From Campylorhamphus procurvoides (Eukaryota; Chordata; Aves; Passeriformes; Dendrocolaptidae), in assembly GCA_013396655.1 (NCBI GenBank), contig WBMV01000073.1, positions 986,879 through 1,050,878 on the forward strand: a stretch of 64,000 nt of DNA, in the 5' to 3' direction. Position 1 is the stretch's first letter; each line of letters opens with the position of its first letter. Made by a program: the position numbers and the translations under genes. The notes under the pieces are model-generated. The model was not told the origin of the DNA and made no database searches. It worked only from the letters and a program-made list of their open reading frames with translations. Shown one piece after another: positions 50,201 to 60,620 of this stretch.

Positions 50201-53200
50201 CCCACTCCCTCAGCATGCACTCTTCATGCTTGAACCATTGGCCTAACGATTTCAGGTTTTTCCCCATTTTCCTGTATTATTATTTGTCGTTGTTCCTGTT
50301 GCAGTTCAGTGACCATGAATTATTGAGCGTCTGCTTGCTCAGTAACTCTTTACTTCCACCTCGGCACACTCTGCCGTGCCGCCTGCATGGGACGGCCGCC
50401 AGCTCCTGCCCCCGGACCCTTCTGCTGCCGTGGGACCCCTCACCACACTCGGCACATGGCATGGTCCTGCACACTGGTGAGGAGCCACAGAGCCTCTGGG
50501 TCCAGCAAAAGGCCATTCCCCAGCTCTTCTCAATTGGTTTTGGGGTTCACAGGAACTTCTCAGCTGTGGGAACCTCATCTGGGACATGGGGCGTGCTGGG
50601 ATGCACTGGGGGGTTTTGCAATGATTGCTCATGGGCATGAGAAGGGATTGCCTCGCATCCATCCCTGCTGTCAGGAACTTTGTGCCTATGTGTGGGCAGG
50701 GACATGTTGGTGCTCGCTGTGCTGCCTCAGTGCTGGTTGGCAGGACAGGGGCTGGAGCCAGTGCTGTGCTGTGGTGTTTGCAGGAGCAAGGAGGTCCCTG
50801 GTGGGTGACAGTGCCTGGCCAGGTCACCAAGGCACGGGGAGAGCTCAGGCAGAGTCTGCTGGTGCCCCAGGGCTGCCCTGGGTAATGGCACAAGCATTGG
50901 GGATGAGCAAGGGAGGCTCATGCCAGCACCCAGTCCAGCCTGGGATGGGAAGATTGGGCTTTCCCAGGGCTGAGGAATGTGTACCTCTCCTGTGTCATGC
51001 TCAGAATGCATTTGACAGGGGCAAAGAGGACCCCTCGAGTTTAGCAGGCTCTGTGAGCATGCCTAGGTGGGTGCAAGGGCACGGGTATGGCCTGTGCCAG
51101 TCCTGGCAGCTCTGAGGCAGCCAGAGTGGCTCTGTCCAGGAGCTGCTGCTGCTGCAGAGCCACTGCTTTCCCTGTGCTGCTTTTGTACTTGGGGCAGAGC
51201 TGAGAAATCTCTTCTGGTATGGTGGGATTTCATAGACATGAAGGATAAAGTCTCTGAACTCCCATAGCTACATTTCCTTAGCACTTCAACACTCAGATAC
51301 CTCTGAAACACTATTAAGCACCTGGTGCTGGTTTGTCTTCACAACTGCATCCCCTAAATAAATCCCTTCCCCATGCTGAGCCGTGCTAATGGCCTATTGT
51401 TAAATGGCCAGCCAGCACACTGTAAGCTGAAGTCATTATTTTTTCCACTCATTGCAGAAAAAAAATGGCTCTCGGGCATCCCCCTTGTAGGATACAACTT
51501 AAATTGGGAACTGTAAGCCCTTGTGCAGGGCACATGCCCCTTGCCCTGAAGAATCAAATTGGGGTCATTCAGGCCTCAGAAGAAACAGCAAGGGTTTACT
51601 CTCATCAAGCCAGACCAGGCATCTGAGTGGTGGGACAGGATGGCACCAATGCTGGGGAGCAGCTCCCACTCCACCACACGGCAGCAGGATGAGAGTTACT
51701 GCCGGGGCTCAGCCCACTCAGGTTGTTCTGGACCCGTTGGCCCCACTAGCTTCACCTGTTGTGAGCCTAGGCAATTGCTGTCCACTTCTGAGCTGCTGAC
51801 GAGGCTGGACAAGGAGTCTCGGCAGCCCAGTATCACCAACATGCTCAACCCTGGCCCTTTGGCACATGTGTGTGCCCAGCACTGCCTCCTGCCCCTGCCC
51901 TGGCCCAGCTGCTCCCTGGCACCCGTGCCTGTCTCTGTCTGCTGCCATCTCACACGTAAGCAGCTCTCTGGGAGACTCGCTCCATTTCTTTCCTTTAACC
52001 TTGAAATGCAATTTCCTCCCCAAAATACCCTTTTTCCTGTAAACAACATCTCTTTAGTGAGATTACAGCAGAAATCCCTGAGCTACCAGGTCCCGGGCGC
52101 TTTATCACCCGGTGAGCCCCATCCGTCACGGCCACGCGTGTGTTCCCAGCGCCCCGCCCTTGCCGACGGGTGATGGTCTTTTCATCATTTTTACAGATTT
52201 ATTTTACAATAATTTAATTTCATCCTCAGCCCTGGGAAGACGAATTGGCCCCTGATGTGACTGGGGATTCAGAGCCAGTCTCATAAATTTGCCGCCTCTA
52301 CACAAAGCTCTATTTGGAGTCCCCACCGCAGCTGTGAGCAAGAGTCCTTAAACAACGGAGGACGGGCTGTAAATCCCACGTGTGATGGAGGGATGCTGTG
52401 CTATTTCCTCAGCCTCAGCCCAGTTTGGTGGCTCTGGGTGGCTGCAGGGCCAGCACGGGGCACGGAGCAGGGCGTGGGGCAGACAGGACTCAGAGGGCAG
52501 CCCCTGCAGGTCTCCTGCAGCACTGTGTGCTGCCGGTGCCCACGTGCCAGGGCTGTCACTGTGCTGCTGGCATGCCACCTGCCCACACTGGCACCACTGC
52601 TGGTGGACCTGGAGTGGCGAGGGCTCAGGACCCATCTCTGCTGGCACATGCCTTGCTTCTCCACTCACCAGAACCAGTGCTGTGCCAGTGCTGTGCTGGG
52701 CACAGGCGTCAGGGTGGTGCTGCTGGCCCTGCCACCGAGCTCTGCATGTTCCTGCACATCTGTGCTCGATGCATCTGGGACTCACTATGCCTTCGCTGCA
52801 AGAGGCTTGCCAATGTAATTAAACTCGAGTGACTCCCCTGCCCCCAGGCACAGCCCCTCATTTCCCTCTGATTTATTATGTCTTCTTAATTTATTTAAAT
52901 GAGCCTCGGTGTTTGCACAGGCTGGGAGGGGGCTGGCTGGAGCTCTAATTGCGGGAGAGAAGCGAAGGCGGGCAGGAGGGCTCCAGGGGGGATCAGCCCA
53001 GCCGTGGACCTGGATGGGTCTGCAGAGATATGTGTTCTGGGGCAGGGGGCTGTGGCCAGACCCCCAGTTGAGCCTGAGGCATGGGAAGTGCCTTTGGAGT
53101 GAAGCTTCCTTTGCATGTGGTGGTGGTAGTTTGGCCCCCAGCTGCACCCATGCCTGGGAATCTGCCTCTATGGGGCTCTGTGGGAAAGTCTGAGCAGCTT

Positions 53201-53620
53201 TTGGGGCTGGTGTAGGGGCATCTCCTTGGGGCACTGCAGGGCAGCATCTGCTCTGGCTCTGAGCTAGTAAAGACAGGGGATGGAGAAGCTCAAGAGGGAA
53301 CCCCTTCTCAGCTTCGCACCCAGAGTGCAAAGGGGTTGTGGTCCAGCCAGATCTCACTGTGGTTCCTGGCCAGGTGGAAGAGGTGTGCAGAACCCCAAGG
53401 GAGCCTGTGGCACAGCTCCAAGGGGTCAGTCTGTGCTTCAGGCCAGCTGAGGTTCCTCCCACTCCCTCCATCCATTCCTCCTGCATCCTTGTGGCCCTGC
53501 TCCCCTGGTTCCTGAAGGAGCTCTGGGTGAGCAGGCAGTGTTCCTCCTGCCTGCCCTGTGCCTGCCCCATGCCTGTGTGGCCTCATGCCCGGCTGGGCTC
53601 TGTGCCGCCGGCCCTGCCAT
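47251..53620. other. Intergenic, no gene seen
   Basis: No supported gene. Within it are small TAAT-rich patches at 48520-48610 (TTTTTAATTGCC, GTCAATTACAG, GCAATTAGC), a 14-bp palindrome at 49937-49950 and an AT-rich patch at 52180-52330. A CTGAGCTGAGCTGAATTGAG pentamer-like run lies at 49713-49737. Long frames such as those near 52400-52830 and 52785-53570 show no family features and overlap frames on the other strand. Confidence 0.55.
49937..49950. promoter_or_regulatory. 14-bp palindrome of paired homeodomain sites
   Basis: CTAATTATAATTAG is its own reverse complement and contains two TAATTA cores, a layout bound by homeodomain dimers. It lies in a small AT-rich patch (49890-49960) with GTTTGTAAAC, itself a palindromic forkhead-type sequence, 20 bases to the left. 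Binding is inferred. Confidence 0.35.
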
Positions 53621-53866
53621 CCCCAGCCTGTGTTTGCACAGCTGATTGTTCCCAGCTCGGCGTACTGCCTTGCACTTGTCCCTGTTGAATTTCATCCTAT
53701 TTTTTCCAGTCCATTTCTCCAATTTGTCAAGATCATTTTGAATTCTAATCCTGTCCTCCAAGATACTTGTAGTCCCTCCCAGCTTCATGTCATCTGCAAA
53801 TTTAATAAGCACTTTCTCTATTCCATCATCCAGGTCCTTAATGAAAACATTGAGCAAACCAGAACC
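53621..53866 (-). mobile_element. CR1-clade LINE, reverse transcriptase fragment
   Basis: The - strand reads as 82 uninterrupted codons of CR1/L3-type reverse transcriptase: LLNVFIKDLDDGIEKVLIKF, the catalytic-loop FADD at 53789-53800 followed by MKLGG, then LEDRIRIQNDLDKLEKW and MKFNRDKCKAV, as in the CR1 family. It is an internal piece: neither the N-terminal part nor the 3' UTR is present, so it is a decayed relic even though the frame is open. Edges are given by where the similarity fades and may be off by 20-30 bases. Confidence 0.85.
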
Positions 53867-56800
53867 AGGGCAAGCCCTTCGCCATCCAAGCAGCCCGACA
53901 CGTGCCGTGCTCACCATGCTCTGCCCAAATGTGTTGGGGAAGGGTGCCAGCGCTTTGCCATGCTGGCTGTGCTTCACTGCATCCCCCAGCTCATGTGGGA
54001 CCTCTCTGCTTCACTGCACTGGAGTGGTGCTGGGACCACTGTGTGCTGCACAGGGTGTCAGGGGAGCTGGTGTTGGGGTGAGGCTGGGAGGGGACAGGGG
54101 TTTGTCTCAAGGAGGGCTCCAGCCCAAGCTGCCACTGGTTGGCATGGTGACAATGCCTGGAGCCAGCCCCTGTGTGCTGAACACCACAGGACCATGCCCT
54201 GTAAACCCCTGCTGTGGGACATGCCAGTGGTGCAAGGAAGGCACGTGGAGTGGCAACAGGATGTAGCTCTGGCAGTAGCTGGTGCATCCTGAGTTGGGGT
54301 GCATGGCAGTGACCATGGCTACAAGTGGGGTGCTGAAGGGAACAGGTATTCCTAAGCAGTGGGAGGGCAAGAAGCCCTTCACCCAGGTAGTCAGTGTGGG
54401 CACAGCACCCCCTGATAGGGCCATCCTGTCCCCTCCTTTTCTGTGAGGTGAGGCTCTGCCCAGCCATGCTATCTCTCCATTCTCAGGCTGCTCCCTTGGG
54501 GCTGGGACTGCTCCTGGGGCTGCATGGCAGGGACCTGAAGCCAGACCCAAGAGGAGCCATCTCATGTGCCACCCTTGGCCACAGCCATCTCCTTTCTTTA
54601 ATTGATTGTAGCAAGCAATTTACGAAATACAAACTGCTGCCTGTGCCAAGCCTTGCGTGTCCAGGCAAAGCCTAATTTCACAGTAAAATTTCAAGTGCAA
54701 TGAATGGCTTTTCCCAGCACCAGTCCATGTCCAAGCCAAGAGCTTTTCAAGCTGCATGGACTGCACTGAGTAGCCCAGAAATGGCTCTTCACTGCCCTGC
54801 AGAGCATGCAGCTCCCCAGGCTGGCTGTCACAATGGCCATGGCAGCACTGCCAGCACTCACTGGGCTGGTGTGGCTGTATGAGACCACCAAGGCTGTAGC
54901 TTGGTCTGTGGAGAGGCACAAGCCCCAGTTCTCCATGCAGACAGTGGATGATGCAGCCATTCTGTATAGTCCATATGGCAATTAGTGAGGTGCCCCAGCA
55001 GGGCTGGCCAGTGCTGTGATGGTGGGGGCTCAGCTGAGAGCTGGTGCTCCCAGCTCTGGCTCCTTTCATGTCAAAGTCATAATTTCATGATCAGGGTCTA
55101 GGAGGCTTGTACACAGAGATGCATTAATTCTTCATTTAGTGATACAGGAATAATTGGTGTCACATCAATTAGATCGGTTCTTGGATACTGCAATGATAAG
55201 TGCTGTGCAAAGGCCTCTGGGCTGCAGGATGTGAGGAATTCCAGCAGTGAGCAAGGCTGGTGGGGCTCACAGCAGTGGGCAGAGTGGGGCTGGCAGGGAT
55301 GTCCTGTTCTGAGAGAGTGACAGGGGTATGCAGTGCTTTTGACCTTTCCAGGACAGCAGCGAGGGAGCTCTCATGGTGGTCCATACCTATGGCTGCTGTG
55401 TTGGGGGACACTGCATGGCCTGGGGGTGCAGGCCTGTGAGCATTATGCCCTAGTCATGCCATCATGGTGCTCCTCTGTCAAGCCACTTGCTGGGCACCTA
55501 GTTCACCATCCACTATTGCTACTGCAACCCATGGCAGGGCTTTGCAGACATGGTGAATTTGCTGGCTCCCTGCTGCCCACCCCACCAGCTAATGGGAGGA
55601 GGATCAGGTGGGTCTGGGACAGGATGGAGACCCCTTGTGCTCACATTCCTGCAATACAGATCAGCACTGTCAGCCCCATTCCTGCTGCAGATTGTAGGCA
55701 GAGGTAATTTGCAGATGACAAATATCCCTGACAGTAAATATTTTTCCCACCCTCATCTCTCTACAAGCAGATAAGGTGGCAGCACTGTGGCAATACGGTT
55801 GCTGGAGGGAGACAAACTCTTTGGCAGACTTAAAAGTCTATTGTGTCCCTGCAATTATTTATAGATAAAGAGAAGAAAGCCAATAAGCAGAGAATGGAGC
55901 TGCACAGCTGCATTTGTTATGACGATGATGATGATGTTATCTCTCCCTCACACCCACACACGCTCATCTCCAGTGCATGGAAACTCGCTGCTGGCAACAA
56001 TCAAATGCCCATCCAGGACAAGGCAGGACAGGCTGGAGGCTTTGGCCTCTCCTCACTGACTTGCACCCAGCCTGTTTCCCCCCACAGTGATCCCAATACA
56101 AAAACTCTAGCAGCTTCTCCCAACAAGCCATGGAGCTGTAGCACCCACAGGGCCCTGGGGTACCTTTGTCACTGTGCAGTCCCTCCTTGGGGCACACTGG
56201 GTTGCTGCCTCTCTGTTCCTGGCTGCAGCAGGATGTGGAGACCAGGGGGCATTCATCTCAGCAAAACACCCCCTGGTGTGCTGGCTGCCTTGTGGTGAGG
56301 AGGGTCTGGGACTGTGCAGAGAGCATGGGACTGGCTGAGTCCTCACCAGCACATGCTACAGGACCCCAGGGTGTGGGTGCTCCCCATTGCGGGACAGGGT
56401 GCAGGGGTGAGTCTGTCATCTCTCCCTGCTCTGCACTACCTCCTCTCCCATCCCACACCACCGCTGAGACAGAAACGGGGGTGTTTGGAGGGACCTGGGA
56501 TTAAATGATGTGGCAGGCATGAGCGATGGAGGTTGCTGCCAATAAGCACGTTTCTGCAGCTGGTGGAGCAGAGACACCCTGAGTGAGAAACATTGACTGC
56601 AGTGTGGGAAGGGGTGAGGAAGCACCATGTTCTCCCTGCTGAGTGAGTGCTGTGGGAGCCTGAGGAGGGAGCCAGAGGACTGGTAGGGCTGGACCCACAG
56701 AAGGAAAAGGTAGGGAAGTTGCAGGCTCTGGGGTGCCACTGTGGCAGGCACTGGGGTCCACAGGTGAGCTGTTATGCATGTGACACTGGTACCCTTGACA

Positions 56801-56999
56801 AACCCACATCTCCCCATGTCCCAGGGTGCTGCATGGCATCACCTGGCTCCCGCAGGGGCCCCACAACTCCCCAGGGCAGGAGCAATCGCTGCTCCTCCCC
56901 CGGGGCTGGGTGTGTTCATCCCTGCACCTGCTCAGCCCTGTCGTGGTGCGACTCCCATTTTGGGAAATCCCTGGTATGAGTTCCCCAGGTGCAGACAGC
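53867..56999. other. Intergenic, no gene seen
   Basis: Mixed GC-rich sequence. A GACGATGATGATGATG triplet run lies at 55921, and AT-rich patches lie at 54590-54700 and 55075-55190. No gene, RNA gene or mobile element was recognised. Confidence 0.55.
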
Positions 57000-57340
57000 A
57001 TCTGAATCAGTGACTAGGAGCCCTTAACTGGACTGGAGAGTGGGATGGTTTTTCATTGCTTCCTCATAATAAGAGGACAAGAGTAAGTGACTAGTACAGT
57101 CCGTTCACTTGGTAAAGATTTATACAATCACTTCATCCGGTAATTGGTATTCTGGGGAGAGAGAGAGCTGCAGCTCCAGCATCCGCCTCTATTTGTTTTA
57201 TCTCTGTCTTTCTCTCTTTCTCTCTCCTTTTCAGAATGAGTAATTCTGTCCCTCACAATCCCATTTAAACAGAGCATTTGCAGAGTGAATAATTAGTTAC
57301 ATTCAATTAGGCCTCACACGCTCTCCCTTCTCACTTTGGG
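57000..57340. promoter_or_regulatory. Candidate conserved AT/pyrimidine-rich island
   Basis: Contains TCCGGTAATTGGTATTC, a GAGAGAGAG run, a pyrimidine tract ending in CCTTTTCAG (57201-57234) that resembles a splice acceptor, and GAATAATTAGTTACATTCAA then TTAGG. No coding exon follows the acceptor-like site. Role inferred from composition. Confidence 0.25.
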
Positions 57341-58399
57341 GGACAGACACGCTAATGAGATGGCACATGTCGGACACGCAGGAGTAGCCACTGAACATGC
57401 TGTGTGCCAGCAGGGAAGGGTCAGCCCTGGAGGACATGGACGCAGAGGGGCCATTTCACTGCTATGGGGAGACAGTCCTTTGGGGGGCCATTCAGGGCCA
57501 AAGGCTTCATGTTTGGGGCCAACAGACAATGTCTATGGCCCACAGGACACCAGCCCTCTCCAACAGCAAGATCAGGGTCACACCTGTCCCCAGGACTGGG
57601 TGTTCTCTAGGTTGGTGCCAAGGCAATGCTGCCCAGGTGGGACCACCCCACCAGCACTGCTGGGAGCACTGAGCCCTGAGAGGAGGGAAAGCTGCTGACA
57701 TGCTTTTATCTCCCTTATTAAACCTAACATTAGGTTTTAAGAGGAGCCTTAAATAATGTGCCACTGCCTGCACAGGCAGCCGCTCCATATTCCAGCTGCT
57801 CCTGCTTTGGGATTTATGGCCTTTCTCATGCCTTGCTGCCTGTGCTCAGGTGGTGGTGGGTCACGGGCTGTGGCTGCTCCCAGTACCTGAAGCCCACGGT
57901 GGGCTTGGTGCCACTGCAGTCCAGCCCCACGCCAGTGTGCTGGGGGTCACAGGGCTCTGCTGCTGCCCCCCCAGCACCCCATAGCGCTGCCCTGCAGTGG
58001 GATGGACCCCACTTGTGCATCTGCTGCCGGAGCAGCGAGACGGGGACACGGAGCTGTCTGGGGCAGGCAGCCTTGCCCGCACCCTCGGTCCCGTGTGGGG
58101 CAGCGCTGCGGGCAGGGCACGGCTGTGCTGGGGGGCAGCTCCTGCGCTCCCCTAGAGGGGAACACCGAGGGCAGCCACGAGGGACGCGGGTGCAGGGGAC
58201 CGAACCCAGCCAGGGCGTGCTGGGGAGAGCCTGGGGCCACAGTGGGGGTCAGTACATCTAGTGGCATCTTCTCCCTCCCTCGGTATGTCTTCGGACCACC
58301 TGCCCACCCCAGAGCATCCTTCCCGGAGCACCAGAGCTGGTCGCGGGGGCTCGGAGAGCTCACTCACAGGGGGCGGATAATGACGTTTAATCCCAGGGT
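57341..58399. other. Intergenic/CD40 downstream, no gene seen
   Basis: Contains a perfect short inverted repeat AAACCTAACATTAGGTTT at 57720-57737 and rises in GC content to the right. The - strand ATTAAA at 58386-58391 is a possible CD40 poly(A) signal. Confidence 0.45.
58386..58391 (-). terminator. CD40: Possible CD40 poly(A) signal (ATTAAA)
   Basis: On the - strand this reads ATTAAA, the commonest variant hexamer, about 0.9 kb past the CD40 stop, with GTGAGTGAG following 20-30 bases later. No AATAAA was seen between the stop and here. If correct, the 3' UTR would contain the CpG island at 58.4-58.8 kb, which is unusual, so this is tentative. Confidence 0.3.
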
Positions 58400-58790
58400 T
58401 TTTGCCAGGGGTGGGTGGAGGATGCGGGAGCGCGGCCACCTCCGCATGAACCAGTGGGTGTGCGGGGGAGCGGCGGGAGGGGACCCCGCGCTGGGAAGTC
58501 CCGGGGCCAGCGCCCCCCGAGCCCACGCGGGGCGGTGGCGGTGCCGGTCCCGCCCCGCACAGCCCGCGCCGGTCCCGCAGCACCATCTCCCGGCCACCGC
58601 ACGCCGCTGCCCGCGGTCCGATTCCCCGATGCCCGCCCCGTCCCACTCCATCCCCGCCGGTTCATCCCGCGGAGCCCGGCAGCGCTGGGCGGCACTGGGA
58701 GGGGATGGGGCCGGTACGAAGTACCCGGTGTCCTGCCCCGACGCCAGCACCCGTCGGGCCTCGCTCCAGCACGGGCAGCGCTTCACAGCC
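58400..58790. other. Orphan CpG island
   Basis: Very GC-rich with dense CpG (for example GCGGCGGGAGG, CCCGCGCCGGTCCCGC, GCCCGCGGTCCG), unlike the CpG-poor DNA on either side. It lies 0.5-0.9 kb beyond the CD40 stop codon. Long overlapping open frames on both strands (about 390 codons + and 257 codons -) result from the scarcity of stops in GC-rich DNA. They show no domain, so no protein is called. It may be a promoter of an unseen transcript or part of the CD40 3' UTR. Confidence 0.7.
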
Positions 58791-59302
58791 CCCCTGGAAA
58801 GGTGGCTGAGCTCTGCCGTGGTGATGCCAACACCAGCAGCCCCCAACTCCCGGCCCTGGCATCCTCGGGGCTCAGGGAGACCGGGGCTCTGTGCCGGGGT
58901 CTCACCCTCAGCAGTCACACTCTGCTGTGGCAGCCCCGGCCAGGGGGCTGCACTGAGCTTTGCCAGGGGATCAAACAGACAAGCAGCCACGCTGGGCTTC
59001 ACCGCGGCACCTGGTCGGGCAGCAGGATGGGACTCCCTGTTCCCATGTGGGGAGCTGAGCCTTGTTCTGTGCCCCTGTGCAGGCAGCCAAGCTGTGCTCC
59101 ACCAGGGCAGCCCTGAGCAGGTGGCCATACCAAGCACTGGCGGTGGTGATATTCCTGTGGGGTGGTGGTGACAGGGTCCACTGCAGCATCACATCGTTTG
59201 CAGCCAGGCCAGATGCCAGATTTCCTCCCCAGCTGGAGAGGGGACAGAGGAGATGGTCCTGTCCCCGGTCCGAGTTCTCATTAGAGGCAGCACCCTGCGC
59301 CC

Positions 59303-59458
59303 TCACAGCATCTCCTGCTCCGAGATGCGGCTCTCCTTGCCATCCTCCTGGGCCACGGGCTGGCCCCTGAGTAGGGTCTCCTGCACAGGCAAGACATTCT
59401 CATCCTGCTCCATGGGCTGCTGGGTATCTGCGTTCTCTCCGGGCTTCCCAGCCTCTGT
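59303..59458 (-). CDS. CD40: CD40 last coding exon, TRAF-binding tail
   Basis: Acceptor CTGTGCAG, phase 0 in, TGA stop at 59303-59305; 51 codons. The C-terminus is diagnostic: LPVQETLLRGQPVAQEDGKE then SRISEQEML, close to the human CD40 tail. PVQET (59375-59389) is the core site for TRAF1/2/3/5 (PxQxT). SEQE (59312-59323) fits the minor TRAF2 consensus. Upstream, PMEQDE (59399-59416) fits the TRAF6 pattern PxExx(aromatic/acidic), though it differs from the mammalian PQEINF. The product signals through TRAFs to NF-kB and MAP kinases in B cells and antigen-presenting cells after CD40L binding. Confidence 0.97.
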   Translation of the reverse strand, partial: TEAGKPGENADTQQPMEQDENVLPVQETLLRGQPVAQEDGKESRISEQEML

Positions 59459-59762
59459 CTGCACAGGGGCAGGGGTCAGGGGCAGGCAACTACATCCCCC
59501 CACTTCTGCACCCATGTCTTTCCACAGGCTCCTGCTAGACTCCCATGCAGGGCAGAATGTCACCCTGTGTGGATCCCTCTCAAGTGCCAAGCACCCCAGG
59601 GCTGCCCCAGCCCTTGTCCTGTCCCCAGCCAGAGGCAGCCTAGTTCAGTCCCCACCCCCCAGCCCTGCAAACCCACAGTCCCTGCTTTGCTGGTAGCACA
59701 TTCCCAGCTGTGCCCAGGAGGGACCCCAACCCACTACTGGAGATAGATCTGGGCAGACTCAC
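59459..59762 (-). other. CD40: CD40 intron, 0.3 kb
   Basis: Phase-0 intron between the 26-bp exon and the last exon, with GTGAG donor and CTGTGCAG acceptor. C-rich. Nothing else was seen. Confidence 0.85.
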
Positions 59763-59788
59763 CTCCTTCTGTAGCCGTCGTCTGGAAT
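59763..59788 (-). CDS. CD40: CD40 microexon, start of cytoplasmic tail
   Basis: Only 26 bp. It lies between the acceptor TTCCATCCAG and the donor GTGAGT. With the G left from the previous exon it encodes D-SRRRLQKE, the basic segment just inside the membrane, and exits in phase 0 to match the last exon. Mammalian CD40 also has a very short exon at this place. Skipping it would shift the frame of the whole TRAF-binding tail. Confidence 0.88.
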
Positions 59789-60192
59789 CTGGATGGAAAG
59801 GGACAGAAAAGACCATTTTCAGGGGGAGCACTTCTGGCTGCAGGGAGCTTTCCCAGGGTCAGAGCCACGTCCTGCAGCTCACATGTCGTGCTGGCTGCTG
59901 CTGCCAGGCTGGCAAGCTGGTAGCCATGGCAGGAGCCAGATTGGACCCAGAGGGACCAGCACTGTCCCCCAAGAGCTGGCCTGGCTCAAGCTGCAGCAGT
60001 GCCAACATGCCTGCTCTCAGGGACAGGGCCCCTGACCCAGTAGGACAATTGGCTCAGGGAACCCTGCCCTGGTGTCCCAAGAGGAGCTGCCCCACTCCCA
60101 GCAGAGCTGCTGATGTCCCTCCCCTGCTCAGCCCCTCAGCCCTGTATGGCCCCTCTGGCCAAGGCATCACTTGCTGTGCCCCAGTCCCTCAC
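59789..60192 (-). other. CD40: CD40 intron, 0.4 kb
   Basis: GTGAGG donor and TTCCATCCAG acceptor. GC-rich. No repeat or exon was recognised inside. Confidence 0.85.
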
Positions 60193-60294
60193 CTGCATGG
60201 ACCAGGCAGTAGATGCAGACACCCACGAGGCATGTGATGACTGCAGCCGTGATGGGGATCAGCACTGAGAGCGAGGAGCGCCCGCTAAACTCTG
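60193..60294 (-). CDS. CD40: CD40 transmembrane exon
   Basis: Encodes EFSGRSSLSVLIPITAAVIT followed by CLVGVCIYCLVHA: a short juxtamembrane stalk and a hydrophobic helix of about 22 residues. Donor CATGCAG/GTGAGG. The acceptor is a NAGNAG type (CCCCAGCAG), so the exon may begin at 60294 (102 bp) or 60291 (99 bp). The choice replaces Ala-Glu at the junction by a single Glu. Phase 1 in and out fits both neighbours. The matching mammalian exon also carries the transmembrane segment. Confidence 0.92.
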
Positions 60295-60558
60295 CTGGGG
60301 AAGACGGGGTCAGTGAGGCATCCACGAGACACCCACCATGATGCCAAGTGCCCCAAGCTGCCTCTGCACCAGGCTCAGCCCCTCAGCAACCCCTCATGGA
60401 GACAGGGAAGCATGAAAGCATCACACTGGCCATGCACTCAGACCCTACTCTCCCAAAAACACCCACGGGCCAGACCAGCTCTTCTGAGTGCTGCATGAGC
60501 CAGAGCCCTGGGAGATCTCTCCTTTGCACTGGATCAGCCTTGGGCACCGAGCACTTAC
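60295..60558 (-). other. CD40: CD40 intron, 0.26 kb
   Basis: GTAAGTGC donor and NAGNAG acceptor. Nothing else was seen. Confidence 0.85.
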
Positions 60559-60620
60559 CGCAGATCACATCCGAGACGTTTGTCCCTTTCATCTTCAGCA
60601 TCAGCCCCTTTTTCTCACAG
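60559..60620 (-). CDS. CD40: CD40 exon, end of CRD4
   Basis: 62-bp exon between TTCCATGCAG and GTAAGTG. With the AG from the previous exon it encodes S-CEKKGLMLKMKGTNVSDVIC-G. It holds the last two cysteines of the fourth cysteine-rich domain and an N-glycosylation sequon (NVS). The human protein has the same spacing (SCETKDLVVQQAGTN..VVCG), a strong ortholog match. Confidence 0.95.

Noticed and set aside
52785..53570. 261-codon - strand frame
   Set aside because: No recognisable family, competing frames on both strands, and no supporting splice or codon pattern. Its left part runs into unrelated intergenic sequence.
57201..57234. Strong pyrimidine tract plus CAG, like a splice acceptor
   Set aside because: Sequence after it (AATGAGTAATTCTG...) soon meets stops, no family similarity, and no partner donor was identified.
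58002..59171. About 390-codon open frame on + strand
   Set aside because: It crosses a CpG island where stops are rare, overlaps a 257-codon frame on the other strand, has no domain or hydrophobic pattern, and is Pro/Arg/Gly/Ser biased as expected from GC-rich non-coding DNA.
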